64,000 nt of DNA from Anseranas semipalmata (GCA_013399115.1 VXAA01001304.1:26065-90064), one strand, 5' to 3'. Numbered from the stretch's first letter, positions 48,421 to 62,800 are shown. A program made the numbers and translations. Notes: generated by a model from the letters alone, not told the origin.

Positions 48421-48779
48421 AAATATATTTTTGTTTGACAGCAGAGACATCAATTTGACATCTTGCTTTACAAAATTAGAGTAGCTTTCAAGCAAGGTAG
48501 TTATGCTGTGTGATCTGTGTACTGCTTCACTATTATTTGAGGTTTCAGCTTTCATCCCAGTCACATGGGGCAATTTGTCATTATCTCTGCTAATGACTAT
48601 GTGAATCTGGATCAAACTGAGTAGCTGATAAATAAACATGTTGATTTCTGGCAAACTACTGACAAAGAACATTATTTTAATATTTGTCATTAAAAAAGCA
48701 ACACTGTCCTAAATACTACCATCTTGAAGCAACCCGTGTTGCAGAAGATGAGATATATCACTTATCAAAGGTATTATTT

Positions 48780-49300
48780 TAAACTTAATCTGTGAGCAGA
48801 GGACTTGTGAGCAACCAGGGAGTCAGGCTAAAGGCCCTGCAGTCCAGTATCACGTCTCTCGGCCTGATAAGTAGTTGCTGCCTCGAGAAAGGCCACAGCC
48901 ACTGTTGAAGTTAATTGGTATAGCTGGATATTATATGTTCATCTATTAAATGAGATAGCAAGGGTCATTTTAGTTGAAAAATGAAGGGATTTGCTAAGCT
49001 ATATTGTGGAAAAAATGCAGGAAATGTGAGGCTGAGATAAAGAGCAAAATGCATGGAGCCTAGCTAAAAGCACCTCATTAAAGCCCCATTTCATTAGCAC
49101 AGCTTGTTAAATCAGTAACTTGAGGCTTAACGAAGGTCTTTCCACTGCAGCGGCTGTGGTCCTGCAGGGTTCTAGGTGGAACATCAATTGAATTATCTTG
49201 ACAAACAGCAGAGATGGGTCTAACAGCTTCCTCACTGAGGTAACAGATACTTTCACTGGTACATACTGAAAAGATAGCAGGTTGTGCAGGCAACCTTTTT
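48780..49300. other. Candidate conserved non-coding region C (weak)
   Basis: Repeat-free, mixed composition. It contains AGTTAATTGG and CATTAGCACAGCTTG-type words. Same caveats as region B. Confidence 0.18.
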
Positions 49301-50488
49301 CAAGTCTTGCAAAACCACTGAAAATGGCCAGGTTTCAGCATACCTGAACAATAGCTCTGACTAATTATCATCTATACAGAAATAAAAATAATTGGTTAAC
49401 TACCTTGTAATGGGAGCCTGTGGTGAACTTGCAGAAGACTTCTCCTCTCCTCCTTTTTGAAATGGCTTTCCTTGTGGATAATAAAAATATTCAATGGTCC
49501 TTTTGATTTTACATTTATAGTTATGCGTAAGACTTTAACTCATATCAATTTTCCATAAATCTGGGGAATAAGAAGTTAAAGGAGATCGTTGTCAGCTTTT
49601 TGTCCTGTCCCACCTGAGCTCTTTCACTAATCTCCTAGTTTTCTGCTGGTGGAAAATATATTGTTTAAGAAACACTTTATGTTTTATTCTAAAACCATCA
49701 GGTAAACTGGAAGATGAAAGTCAGGAAAAGCTGTGCATCTTGTATCATGTCTACATCATACCTGAGTGCTTTTTAGCATTGAAGGGACAAATTCTTCATC
49801 AGAAAAATAACTGCAGCCTGTTGGATTGCATCTGTGTGCAAGACTGAATAGTTTAATGCTTTATGACAACTGCCTTTAAATGTAACATTGCCTGTATGAA
49901 TTCAGTGAGTATGAACTATTTGACACAGAGGTAGCACCAGTCCAAAACTTGTACAATGTGAGGCTTGAAAAAAATATGTCCAAAATGAGACAGGAGACAG
50001 CTTTCACACAGCCCTGGTGCTGAAATTCCATTTACCATGAAAGGTAGATAGCTGCTTGTCTTGACCAAGAATTTTAACAAGGAAGAAGGATGAGACAGGG
50101 ACCGATCATTCACTTTGGGCAAATGGTGTCTGATAAACAGGAAATATTACTACCAAAAACAGTATTTTCAGGTCATTCAGAATTTGGTTAGCAACAGAGG
50201 AGCTGCTTAGCATAAATTCTATAATGGCAGCTAAGCAGAGGTTAGATACCTAACTCCTTCCATTGATAGAACTCTAAACTAATAAAAAAATAATTTAAGT
50301 ATATATATATATATATATATTTAAGACTTCTCACTCACTTGGATGTCTCTGAGATTTTTATCTCTGAGTTTAAGATCAGTGGGCCCTGATCTTAGAAATT
50401 CACACACTCACAGACACCAAATAGGTTTTGTGCCTACAGTTTTCCTGTATTGCTGTACTGGGTCTGGCTGTACTAGAGTTAAGAAAAT
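49301..50488. other. Unique DNA with an (AT)n microsatellite
   Basis: An AT repeat lies at 50300-50321. No gene recognised. Confidence 0.5.
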
Positions 50489-50629
50489 TCCTTGATGCTT
50501 TGTAAGTACTGTTCAGCAACAACTAGAACATCAGTATATTATCAATGCTGTTTTGGTCACAAATCCGAAACATAGCACCATAGAGCTACTATGAAGAAGA
50601 TTAACTCTATCCCAGCCAAAACCAATACA
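50489..50629 (-). mobile_element. Fragment of the ERVL-like LTR family (5' U3 part)
   Basis: About 140 bp matching, by eye, the U3 start of the LTRs at 303-894 and 7296-7873. On the minus strand it begins TGTATTGGTTTTGGCTGGGA at 50629 and runs to about the GCAACAACTAGAACATC / TTTGTAAGTACTG region. The rest of the LTR is missing or unrecognisable, so it is truncated. Confidence 0.8.
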
Positions 50630-53600
50630 ATAGCTAAAAGAAACAACTAAACTTCAGCAATAGCCTACACTTGTTCCAAGATCTAGCTGCTCTCATGTTT
50701 TCCATATAAATCTTATTTCTCATAAACATACACACCCTCACCTCCGTACTACCGTGTTATATACCTAAACTGTATTTAACTACAGTGACTGGCATTATCA
50801 TAGGTTTCAAAAAAAAATAAAAAAAATCAATCCCGACTGTGCTATGAAGAGTTAAAGTATTTAACATGAGATTCACTCAGCCAAAAAACTCTGCATTCCC
50901 TCATCTCTACCATCCTCTTACATACTTCGTAGCCAGACTGAATCTCCATATGTTCAGAATAATCCAGCTCATGGTGAGACTAATCTCCTGAAAACCAGCT
51001 CATTAAATTACCCTCAGTGATTTGCCTGACTTTGGGAAAAAACTCACCGGGGAACAACATGTCCTATGTGCTATAGTGCTGTGACATCACTGCTGTTGAG
51101 GTGAACTCTATATGTAGTTCAAACTGCAGCAGTGAAGTGGGCAACTTAATTTCAGCTGTATTGGAGTTGAGTAGCAAAACACATGTATCTGCCCCGGGAG
51201 GACAGCTTTTGCTGATGCTTATTGGCAGAGGATGCCTTCAGAAGAAAAATCCTTTGGCGAGACTACTATATCCACCAGCTAGCTTATTGTTAGAATATTC
51301 AGCAGTCAAATAGATCATCCTTCAAATGAGTGATTGCAATAGCACTACCACACTGAAGTATTCAGAGGTTAGAAAGGATGCGATATTGAACACAAGCCAA
51401 TACTGCAATGCTGTCACAGAAAGGCAAAACTTGCACTGAGTTGAATTCATGGAAGTGTAATATATTAAAAATGTTCAGTAGGTTTTTCACTGTGATTGGC
51501 TTGAGTTAGGTCTCAGTGGCAGTGATTTATTGCTTTTGGTTCTGGTGTTACTGACCAAATCTATTGCTGGTGTCATGATACTGATTTACTATTTGTATTG
51601 CTTTAGAAATAAGTGCCACTCTCATGAACCATGGCCCTCTTATTCTAGGTGCTTTGGCACCATGGGATGGAAGCATGGTCTATGCCCAAAGAGCTTCCAG
51701 AAGAAGAAAAGATGCAGACAGATGGGAGAGCAGAAGGAGCCAATGCGCCAACACCCATCTCCATGGTTGGTCCTGGTCTCAGCACAACCACAGCCCAACA
51801 GTGACAAGTTTGTCACTGGCACCAGAGGAATTTTAAGGTGGGATTTGAAGCAGGGAAATGAAATGGCTTTGGGAATTTTCATAGGGAGACACTTCTAAGC
51901 ATACAGAGAGGCTGGAAAACTCATGACTGGTATGGGGAGGAGAGAGCTGCTGTCTTGTTAGAGCATGGGCAAGGTCTCAGGTGGGAAGCCCTTGAAAATT
52001 AATGAAAGGTTACGTTTGACGCAATGAAGAGGAGGAGACTCAAAAAGAGAATAAGGGAGGAAAATAACATGATCAAAAATCCCACAACATGAAATTAAGT
52101 TTTACAACAGTATTTTGAATTGATAAAGAAGAATGTGAAAAGATCAGAGTATAGACATGAATAAAATGGATAAGGGAATGCAGCATAAGGGAACCAAAGC
52201 ATGCCCAAGCTTGTTCTAGGCAATAGAGAAAGGAAAATTGGGGTGATTCTTGGACCATGATATCTCTTTGGTTCAGTTCCTGGCTATCACACAGAAGTCT
52301 TCGGCAGTTTTGGATAGACTATTTAATCTGCCTGTGCCTCGACTACTTCCCTGTAAGAGATGGATAACTGTTGATGTAGTTGTTAGATTTCCTTTGGGGC
52401 AGAGAGTGTTCTGACCATTGTTTCTGACCATTCTTCACTTAGTACAAGTTTGACCTTATATCAGATTGGGACTTAAACTGCAGCAGTAAATAATAATATC
52501 TCTAAAGAGGTACTGACAAACCTAGAGCAGTTTGTGAAAGAGCAGAAGATACTAAACAGAGAAAACAGGAAAGAGCCACTCTGAGAACTGAACTGCATCC
52601 CCAGGTTTGCACAATCTCTGTAAGGAAGCCACTTGCACAACAGCAGTGCTGGAAGCACATCAGGCTAATACATCCCTTTGTTCATAATGTGGATGTCCCA
52701 GCAGTGAAGCACAGAAACCCAAGCAGATGCTGTCTGCTACGAATGCCGCTAACCTCTGTGAGGCTTCCCAATTGTTTAATTGGTTTATCAGTTCATTTTT
52801 TGGGGGGGGAGGGGGGTTGTTACAGGACATTTACGAGGAAAGTGGTTGTTGACTTTCACCCTGGCTGGATAACATAGAGAAATATACACCAACTGCAAGC
52901 TAAAACGGTCTGTGTGGGAAAATTCAGAGAACTGGACATGTTTATAGATAAGGAACAAATTATTCAGTTTCTTGACCTCTTCTTTCTTTCTGCCTTATTA
53001 ACTTAGGTTGTTTAGTTAAGAAAGAAATCAGTTTCTGCTTATCTTAACTTGAACACAAAGATCCACTCTCTCTCCAGCAAATCACAAAGTATTTGGCACT
53101 TGATTCCTATTAAAGACTGTATTTGGGTTTATTGAAAAGTTGTATATGGGTTTGTTGAAACCTTCCCTTCACATAATTTATAGTATATAGGCAAGCTGGC
53201 AGCCTGTACCCTTTAGCAGCATACAGCTCTGGCCCTTTCTTTGGAGAGGGAATACTGTGCTCAATACATAAAGAAATATGATCTGTGTAAAAACAAAACA
53301 AACAACAAAAACATCACCACCAGAAACACTAAGAGACCTTTAATAGGGTCTCCATTCTTTGGGCTTCAAAATAATAATAATAATTATTATAATTATAATA
53401 GTATATTAGAAAAGGGCATTCTCTTCCCACTTTTCCATTTCCTTGAAATCACCATTTTAACAAGGGAAGAGAGGACATGTTTATACCATGAAAACTGATG
53501 CTTTACATAACAAACAAATCAAAATCTCTGCAAAAGTGCTTCTAAAAACTGCATACAAGGAGACAACATAGTACAAAAGAAAGAAGAAAAAAAAATCAAC

Positions 53601-53799
53601 CTGGAATCAAAACCTGTTTTTATTATTGTGATAGGAACATGATTTGTGCTGAGAAATTAAATTCCAGAAAGGAGTCTAAGTTACATTTTCTCATTCATGT
53701 GGGAGCAAAAAAAGTGGTTGTATCTCCAAGCCACAAGAGAGCAAAAGTGCCCAGGAAGAAATTAATACAATAGCTGTTAGAAAAGAATGATGAATATTT
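50630..53799. other. Unique DNA with small simple repeats
   Basis: A G-run pair lies at 52802-52816 and (AAT)n at 53370-53400. Open frames near 51530-51898 lack recognisable domains. No gene supported. Confidence 0.5.
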
Positions 53800-54260
53800 G
53801 TATATGTTTCAGCTGTAAATGAATCCCATTGCTGTCTCAGAGGAAATCTTCACAAATCAAATTACCACAGCAGAGGCTGTAGTTAAAGATTTTATAGTAT
53901 AAACCCCAATTTTTTGAAAGCAAGTGATTAATTTGTTTCATATCATAAATCTGATCAGCTGGTAGGATGATTAATCGGACATGCTGGTCCCCTCTCTCAG
54001 ATCATTCCTTGTTTATCGATTATAACATGGCTTTTTCTGTCCTGCAGTTAAAGCTCACTAGTTTTCCCTTAAAATGATCAGATTAGACCTGAAATGTTTA
54101 CTGTGTGTAAGCTAATTCTAGTCACTTGAAACTTCATGTAGAATTTATTCTGGCTAAATCTGATTAAAAGGGACAATTGACTTCTGATTTACGCTCACTT
54201 CAAGGGACAATGTAGCAGTCCTCAATGCGTAATTAGACGAAGCTCACAGAATCCCTTGTG
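53800..54260. other. Candidate conserved non-coding region D (weak)
   Basis: Repeat-free stretch with dense homeodomain-like words (GATTAATTTG, GATGATTAATCGG, GCGTAATTAG) and TGATCAG repeats. The judgement is by texture only. Confidence 0.25.
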
Positions 54261-55611
54261 TGGGAGGAGGCAGGAGCTCCAGTCTGCCACTTACCATTAC
54301 CCAGACCATCAGAGGATGTCACTGAAGCAAGAGCTGAAGTCAAAAGGCAGAGACTGAAAGTGCCCAGTTTCTGAGTGCTATAAATGACCTTGAGACATCT
54401 GTAAATGTCAGGGAGTCTGGCAGTGTTCTAAGACAAGAACCCATTGTGATGCTTTTCTCAGTTATGAAATACTGTTTTTGAAATACTGTTCTTGAACAAC
54501 AGGATAAATAAAATTTGTGGTACACAGATCTATTTGTATTTACAGGAGGTTTTGTTCTCCTTCTGGATTCTGGACTGCTTCTAGTTGTCTGTGGCTCTCT
54601 ATTTCCGCTCTGCTGTTCAAGGTTTTCAGAGAGCTCTTGGTCATAATAAAACTCAAGTGTCTATTTTCTTCTCATCTGCCTTGACCTCTCAGATTCTTCA
54701 CACAGTAAACCACATTCTTCCTTAAAATCATATTTTTTCTGGCTTCCAGGTTCCTTCTTCCTCTTTTCTGCTCATGCTTTTACTCCTTCCGTTCTGTAGA
54801 TTTCACTATTTTACTTTCCCAGCTTCCCATTTCTTTGTAGTTCTCAGAAGTTCAACCCCTGCACTGATCCTCTGATTTCACTCAATTTTGACTACTGCCC
54901 ACAGTCATGCCTTTCAATCTTCAGCATGTCTCTCCCACCAACCTTTCATCTGTGGTACTTCTCCCTTTGCTAGCAACTAAATGCAGCTGAAGCAAAGCAG
55001 GTTGCTTTAGCCTCTTATCCAAACCATCCTGTCCATGCTCATTGCAGAAAGGGTGCTGGTCGAGTTTCATACTTGATCTGATTGCCACCCCACACTTAAA
55101 TCTGATCCCTGTTACCCTTTTAGCTTTTTATAGGCACCACACCCATTGTTCTTGTGTCCCTTCACAATCCCTCTGTGAGTCACTGACATCAATTGGAGGT
55201 TACCTCTGTGTCTTTACCTGTACAAAAATGGTTCCACTTGCCCTTGTACTTTTTTGTGACCTCCTTCCCAGGTCTCTCCTGTTCGCACCACTCTCCTACA
55301 GACCCCCTTAAATGTTTTTTAACAAGAGTCTTTATGTCTAAACTACAACTCCCAAATAACCTCTGAAGTCCAACTCTATTTCAAATTCCTCTTCCAAGTC
55401 TGTTCAAGAATGCCCTCCACCTGTGCTTCCTGTAACAAATTGCCAGGACTGGCCACAGGACAAGAATCCTCTGCTATTTGTATCTCTCTTCTGCAATATA
55501 TCTAACATTAATTTACTAAATTCCAAGTAGATAAGTATAAAGCTGATCAGTCTGAACAAATACTGTTCCTCCTGCTCCTTTGCTCTCTCTTACCTGTCCC
55601 TTTCTATTGAC
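54261..55611. other. Unique, pyrimidine-rich DNA
   Basis: The plus strand is C/T-rich from about 54550 to 55600 with no gene recognised. Confidence 0.45.
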
Positions 55612-56477
55612 TGTGACACCTACTTGTTGAAATTTTCACAAATAAGGCATAGTTAATGAGGAAAATGCACTGAATCTCACAATGAGGTGTTAAAGAATTT
55701 CTCGAGTCAGTGGGTAACACTAGGCTTGCTTTTATTCGTAACAACTCAGAGTTGGGCCACCACTTCAGTGTGTGACAACTAATAAGACACAGTTTATAGG
55801 TTATATAGCTTTTGCTAACAATTATGTCATGTTCAAAGTCCACCGTAAGCTTCCACCATGTTCTCAATTCTTCAATCTTTTGGTCAGCCAAAAAAGTTCT
55901 TTATTTTCTCATCCTCAGCAAGTTCTCCTCATTCTATCTTCAGATCATGAGTTTCAGCGGTCCACTAATCAATTTGTTTTCATATCTTCTTTTCTTTTCT
56001 TCTCAGTATCTCGACCTGGTGTTTTCCTAATTTCTTAGAAGTTAACCTTTGTGTTTGTCTACACATACCTCAATTCTTATCTATTTACTTATGTCTATAC
56101 CAGTCAACAAAGGTATTAAGATCAGTACTCAATTTCTATGTCCTATCATAGTTACTTATTTATACTGACACATTTGGCTGGTGATTAACCCAACCATGGA
56201 TGGGGCTGTACAAGGGACAAAGTGAGCAGTACTCACATGGTCCAAGAGATTGTTATACTCCTGTGCACACACCTGGTATAACAATATTGAATACATTCAT
56301 TTATCTATTCCTAGCTTATTCTAATATTGTCTCTATAGTTTGGCTTATTTCTTAACATGAGGAATGATCGTGACTGGGCAGTCTCAGCTCTCTTGTAGTA
56401 TACATAGTACAAAAAACATAATAAACAGACAGTGAATTAAATGTCTTAAAATAAAAAAAGGTTGACTTTTTGACACA
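55612..56477 (-). mobile_element. Putative solo LTR (class II-like ERV)
   Basis: On the minus strand the segment ends AGGTGTCACA (55612). It shows a TATA-type box, CTATATAACC (about 55799-55807), and about 65 bp downstream a polyadenylation signal, AATAAAAGCAAGCC (55731-55736 for AATAAA). That gives a long U3, a short R and a U5 of roughly 100 bp, the layout of alpharetrovirus-like or other class II avian LTRs. A start TGTGTC at 56477 gives an 866-bp LTR with TG...CA ends. The start is uncertain because no target duplication matches there. No gag, pol or env flanks it. Confidence 0.5.
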
Positions 56478-57148
56478 TCCCTATAGGCATGAACCTTTGT
56501 GAAACACTGATTTTAGTGTTACACAGGCTACTTAGTATCTTGTAGAACTATTTTGTGCAACAATAGGATTAATCCAAAAATATTTCATTAAGACAAAAAG
56601 AGGGAAGAAGTAACCAGTTTGGTCAAAGTAAGGAAATTCACTGACCTTGCAGTTTCCACAATAAGAGATTATTTTTATTATTTATTTATATGACTTTACT
56701 GAATTACTTTTCTCTCATTAAATAGTACCGATTTATCAACTTGTAGGAATAGCGTGTCCTTCCACAGGAGTTCTGGATTCTATTTTCCAGCCTCAGAATA
56801 AAAACAAATCACACAAGTGCTTTAAAAATGGATCAACACATAGAGGCAAGAATAGATGTAAATTTTAATTTAGGCCAGCATTTTCTTTTATGTAATATTA
56901 TTAATCCGTTGCAGAGTAATTTTAGTGTTTTATGTAGTGTTTAAAGTCCTACAACTGTAACTTCTAAAGAAAAAAGAAATCAATAAAAAACAAAGCAATT
57001 CCTTTGCTCTATGAACAACTGTGATTTTTTTTTTTAACTTGATATTAAATGTCCAAACAAAAAATAAGATCATGGGGATAAATTTAAATTAAATAACTGG
57101 AAAAACAAAAGTGAGAAAACCAGCAAAAACAATGAAGAGAGAAAATTA
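56478..57148. other. AT-rich unique DNA
   Basis: No gene or repeat recognised apart from short A/T runs. Confidence 0.5.
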
Positions 57149-57425
57149 TCACAGAATCACAGAATCGTTCAGGTTGGAAGAGACCTCCAAGATCACCTAG
57201 TCCAACCTCTGACCTAACTCTAACAAGGCCCACACTAAACCATATCTCTAAGCTCAACATCTAAACATCTTTTAAAGACCTCCAGGGATGGTGACTCAAC
57301 CACTTCGCTGGGCAGCCCATTCCAATGCCTAACTACCCTTTCGGTAAAGAAGTTTTTCCTAACATTCAACCTAAACCTCCCCTGACGCAACTTGAGCCCA
57401 TTCCTCCTCGTCCTGTCACCAGGCA
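57149..57425 (-). mobile_element. CR1 LINE 3' fragment, well preserved
   Basis: It begins TCACAGAATCACAGAATCG, the reverse complement of a CR1 3' end. Its minus strand holds an uninterrupted frame for the last 63 ORF2 residues (57426-57235), including [19 protein letters not shown] and [17 protein letters not shown]. It is truncated 5' at GGTGACAGGACGAGG. The lack of stops and the clean 3' end suggest that it is one of the younger CR1 copies in the window. Confidence 0.95.
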
Positions 57426-60400
57426 AAGATTATAGTTATGTTTAACTATAATACAAAACTTCCTATTAATGTGTCTCTCTTCTAACTTGTACAGGTAATA
57501 ATCACACAATCATTTTCACACAATCATTTATCTTTATATTGGGTAGCAGGTATGAATAAAAGTTTTGAAGAGCAGTTATATATCAGCAGGCAAAATATGT
57601 TGATTTCTGCTCACACACACATTCACTTACGCAGTTCACAAAGAATGAAGACCTACAGATCACACGCACAAAGATGACTCAACCATCTTCCTAAACAAGT
57701 GGATGACCATCTCTTCAACCATGTTTTCCAGCACTGAGAAGTATGCATAGGGGTATCTTCATCTCTAAGTTCTGGCCTGAGTTTACGAGCTTTACAAGAC
57801 ATATGACCTTTATAGATTAGCTACAGATGGTCCAGCTGAGTATGTCATCTAACACAAAGTCCTGGAAAGTCCCATCACAACACATCTGTGATGAAGACAA
57901 TTCCTCTACTGGGCACTTTGCAGCACTATTCTAAAATAAAAGGACCAATTACCACCAAACCATATAGCCATAGATTTCCACTTTCAAAAACAGGGTGGGA
58001 TTCACATAATTTACCTACATAAGTTCATATGAACAAGTCGTGCTAGGCTCCCATACTAGTCAAAGAAGTTTAGAATGGTTGATTCTCTCTTAAAACTGAT
58101 ATTGACATTTGGTCTGGTGAATCATGCTGTAAATGCCATTGACTATCAACTGAATCTCTGCTGAATATGCAACAAGCTTCAATGTAGACGTCAACATCAC
58201 TGATGCCTGAAATTAGGTGAGATGGATCCCACTGTACGAATGGGATTCTGTTTCCTAAACAAAGGTACTGTTAGTGCTTCCTTGAGATGTATCAGAATAT
58301 CCCAGACATCTTACTCAGGTAACAGATATGGCACAGGATTCTTGGGAGACCCATATCCTTACTGAATTTCAGACAGAGATCAGGCAGGATATCACAGGGC
58401 ATTGTACCTGGAAATCCTTATCAGCTGGAGCGCATCTCACTTATGGATCATTTATGGAGTTTGTAATCTGGTATTGGAAACTCAATAGAAATTACTATAT
58501 GAAGAGGGACAGCACTTCTAGGAACTGTAACAAGCAAAAATATAAAGCACAAGATGTTAACAGTAGTCATTATTACATGTGCCAAAGAACCCAAAGACTT
58601 CTGAGATGGCAGGTTGCTCTGAGTAAAAAGGCAGTAAAGTAGAGATGCCCTATAGTTAGCAACTAGCACTCGGCTGTAACTCAAGAGAGAGGTGAGAAAG
58701 CAGAAACAACAATTTTAGAGGAATGGGCTAATATTTTGAAGTATTTCTTCCATTGCGTTTCTTCCATTTCCTTCATGTTCTTGGGCTCTGGGCTTTTCTC
58801 TGCTTCGACACTTTGCTCTGTAGCTTCAAGTATTCATTTTACAGTTGGCTATGGATTAAATATTTTTATTTACTTGTTTATATTCTCCAACCCCTGTTTT
58901 AAAAGGAAAATTTTGCTTTGCTTACATGTAGAATACATTTTCTCCATAAAATTTTCCTGCAAGTCAATGGCTTTTGTACCGGAGGGAAAATAATAGTGCC
59001 ACAGTGCTTTAACCAAGATTGTGTATTATGATGCTGTAGGACAGAGCTGAAAGAGAGATTATAAAGCTTGCAATAAAGATAGCATATGATTTATATTTTA
59101 TAATGAATAGCTTGAACTCTTTTCTTCCTTCGTTGCCATGGTATCTTTTTGTGACTTTATTTATAAGCGCTTTATGTAGAATTCATAGTCAGTAGATTTT
59201 TCTCAGGTCGGGGATTTTTTAAAAATTCTGTATTGCCAAAGTCTCCTCCTGTACCCAGATTTCAACAAGTTCAGGCATTATTGAGAATACTCAGATTGGA
59301 TATTTTCAGAACTATGGGATAATTGGTAACACCTCAAATTTTATCAAAGATCATATTGTCTTCAGCACAGATTTTCACGTTGTTGCTGTCAGTACTCAGT
59401 CTTTTAAAAGCATATGAACAACAAATTATTGGCATCCTCAAACTCCCCCAAAAGATCAGTGAAAGAACATTCTATTGGAATCCTCAAGAAGGAGTTATGG
59501 GAGTTCTCCAGATGATATTTATGCATTTTCCTGCTCATATTTTTACTTACCAAAAATAGTAAAACTTTCATGGCCTAGAAAATAAGAAAGCCCACAAATA
59601 ATTAGATCATTTAGCTGTACTACAAAAATTCTGATTCTTTAAAGTGCAGAATGGTTCCAGCAGAAAAGATGAGAAATTAGCACCAAAGTATCCAGTAGCC
59701 TTGTGGTCAGCTCCCTGCCTGAAGTTTGGGTTCAGAGATCTCTGTAGACTAGAAGACTGAATCCACACCTCCTGCATCATAAATCAGTGCCGTGACCACA
59801 CTAGAAAGTAGACATTGGCTGGGCTCCAGGTGTTTCTTCTGTAAGATCTCAGCTGTGCTCAGAAGAAAAAGCCTTTGAAAATACTACTTCAGGGCTTCCC
59901 CTACATCTGAGGACCTGAGCAGCATGTGAATGTCAACTGGCAGAAATTAGATGCCTTGGGAATTACAAAACAGATGAGTTTGGTCCTGAACACTTAGATA
60001 GGCTAAGATAGAGCTGGTGTTTTAAGTCCACCTAGGCTTCAGTGGTTTATAGGGCTAGCATGGTTTAGGAAAGCTGGATTTGAAAGCCAGCAGTACACAA
60101 AGGAGTGATGAGATTAACATCTGTTCCAACCCAAACTGCTACCCTGAAGGAGGTACTCATAGGCAGTGGCAACCTGAATCTGAACTGAGGCTGATTCTTT
60201 GCTTCTGTAATTATGTCAAGGCATCAGAGTTGCCTGCCATCGCTCTAGCTACCCTTGGAGATTTGGGGATCTGCTCTTCCTCAGCTCCCAGTGGACACAA
60301 AATCACAGGAACGTAGAGGATCTCCCTGCCCTGGGTGGTCACCTCAGGGCTTTGCAGCAGATTAGGTGAAAAGTGAAAGTTTGAAGCTGGAGACTGTTCT

Positions 60401-62800
60401 GAGTGGTTGTTGCGAAGCCCCATGGGGTAAGTGAAGGGACAGTCATCATTCCCCTGTGCAAGCAGTGATCCCTGTCAGACGTCAGACTTCAACAAGTGGT
60501 CACTATGGTCTGCAGACAGTCTGTGGACAAGGTTCAAAGCCAAACCTTCACACAGGCTTTTACAGGTTGTAATCAAACTGTTTTTCATGATTAGAGGGTG
60601 ACCATAGTGGTTTTCTATGATGGTCATAAACTATTACTTCTGTAGCCATAGACACTGCCTCTGTCCTACTGCACGCTGATCCTAGAGCAGCACTTTGCAG
60701 TTCCAGTGCCTGGATATGTAGCCATTTCAAGGGTTGAATTGTGAGTCTACTTTCTTTCCTGCACATCCCATTATGCTAAATTTGTGATGTCTTTTTCTGG
60801 GATGCTGCGAGAACACTCTGCCTGTCTCATACTGTTCCTGTTATATTTTGATTCTTTCTTCATGTCTCAGAAAATCTTCACAACCAAATCACATATAACA
60901 AAGATGCTCTCAGGTATTATTGCTCTGTGCATGGCAAAGAAAGGAAGTACAACAGGTTCTGAGTGCTACTTTCAGCTGTTCGCAAGGGACATGGTAAAAT
61001 CTTTGCCAGCTGGCTTAACTGCTCCTGTGATCTTATCTGATTGTTGTCATACCACTTGCTTTTCTCTGGAGTATTTCACACTGATGCTACAATCCATCCT
61101 GACTTGTATGCTGAGAACTACATCAGCAACAGGACCTATTTCACTTTGGTGTCTCTGTTCAGACACCATTAATTTGTCTGTTTTTCCTTATGATTATTAT
61201 TCAACTTTTTGTTAAACAGATGTGATAATCATACTGATAGTGCAGTGACAGGATTACACAAGTTTGATTAGTACATAATGAAAATTGCCTGTAACATAAG
61301 TATTTTGCAATTATGTAGAAAGCATCATGCCATCTGGGTTCTGCTCATCTTTCTCTCTCTCTCTCTCTCTTTTTTTTTTCTAATAAATGACAACTAACAA
61401 TAAAATATCACTCTGTAGTAAAATATGCAGTACAGCAACAAGAATTTATAAAAAGAATTTTGTGTTTTCTCTGAGCATTTTAAGACTTAGAAATCAGTCC
61501 AGCAAATGCTTAGCCTGCTGAGTAGTCCTTATTCGCAGAAGGAGTCATTGACTTTAATAGCGTGACCTATCTGATTAAAGATTATTTGCAAGAGCCAAAT
61601 ATTTCCAGGTCTGGTATGGAATGGGGAGGGATTGATTTAGGTTCCTGCAGAGTAATCATTCCCTGTCTTTTCTTCATTCATCTGTTCAATGAAAATATAG
61701 TAAATTGTAATGCTCCAGACAATAGCGTATCACATCATTTCTATTACTAGTGTTACTTTTTGCATGCATACAGACACAAAGTGTTTCTCAATGTTTAAGG
61801 CCCACAATGGGCATAAGCTGGAGGCCAGGATCTTGGCATCTGCTCAGCGCCTTCTCTCTGACCTTACAGTAACTTAGCTGTGTACCACTGAAATCAAGTT
61901 CTTGGTTACTCAAGATAGGCAATCAGAAGTGAAGGCAACTAGCCTGTCAAAGCCCTGTGACAATATTGATGTAAATGACCTGATGAGAGCCCCAGTATAA
62001 TCCAGTGAAGGAACTGGGATTACACATCAGGGTTAATTGGATATCAAACTTTTGCTACATCCTCTGCAAGTGGAAGTTTACCCAACTCCTTGTTAAAACA
62101 GTGGGGGGTGAGAGAAGGAAGGTAATTATCCTTCTATAAATGTTGAAAATTAGATAAGAATTTCTGATACAAGGGTCTGTTGGATTTGGGCTTTTATCTC
62201 TGTAGAACAGTATTCCTTAGGCACCAAAATACATAGTTAGAAAAGTTCCTGCAAGATTCATGTATCCATGCATGTATAATGAATTCAAACAAGAATTATA
62301 TAAACCCTAACTACTTTCATCTAAGTCTAGGAAGTCCTCTGTGCTTTTGCAGTCAAAATGCTGCTTGTGATTACTTTGACTGGATGTAAAGAATGGCCTG
62401 TTTACACAAAGAAAAACAGCATGATTTTACTCTATAGCTGCAGAGAGAACCATAAAAAGGAACTCTTACTCCCAGTGAGCAGTGGATAAAGCATTTCTCC
62501 AAGTTGGTTTTGCCCCCCTGGGAATGATGTGTCTTCATTTTCTGTTAGGAAGATGGTATTCAGCATAGGGCAAAGGGAAGATGAGAGATTATGGTTAAGA
62601 AAAGACCCATTTTCAAAGTGGAAACAAGTAGGGAGATTGGGCCATTCCCTTTCCCAGGCTCCCAGAGGCTTGTCAGATGAAGATGCACTAAATGACAAGG
62701 AAGAGGTTATGCCAGTATACCTGGAGTTCATCTTCAAGAGAGGCAAAAGGGAAATACTTGGAATAAGTTAAGCTCCAAAGCTTCGATAGTATGCTAGCTT
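57426..62800. other. Unique AT-rich DNA, no gene recognised
   Basis: About 5.4 kb with a (TC)n repeat at 61352-61370 followed by a T-run to 61379. The 143-codon open frame at 60784-61215 has no recognised domain and is not supported as a gene. Confidence 0.45.

Noticed and set aside
52802..52816. G-quadruplex
   Set aside because: Only two adjacent G-runs (8 and 6); four tracts with loops cannot be drawn convincingly.
60784..61215. 143-codon open frame
   Set aside because: No domain or recognisable family; mixed hydrophobic sequence without a convincing signal peptide. Treated as chance.
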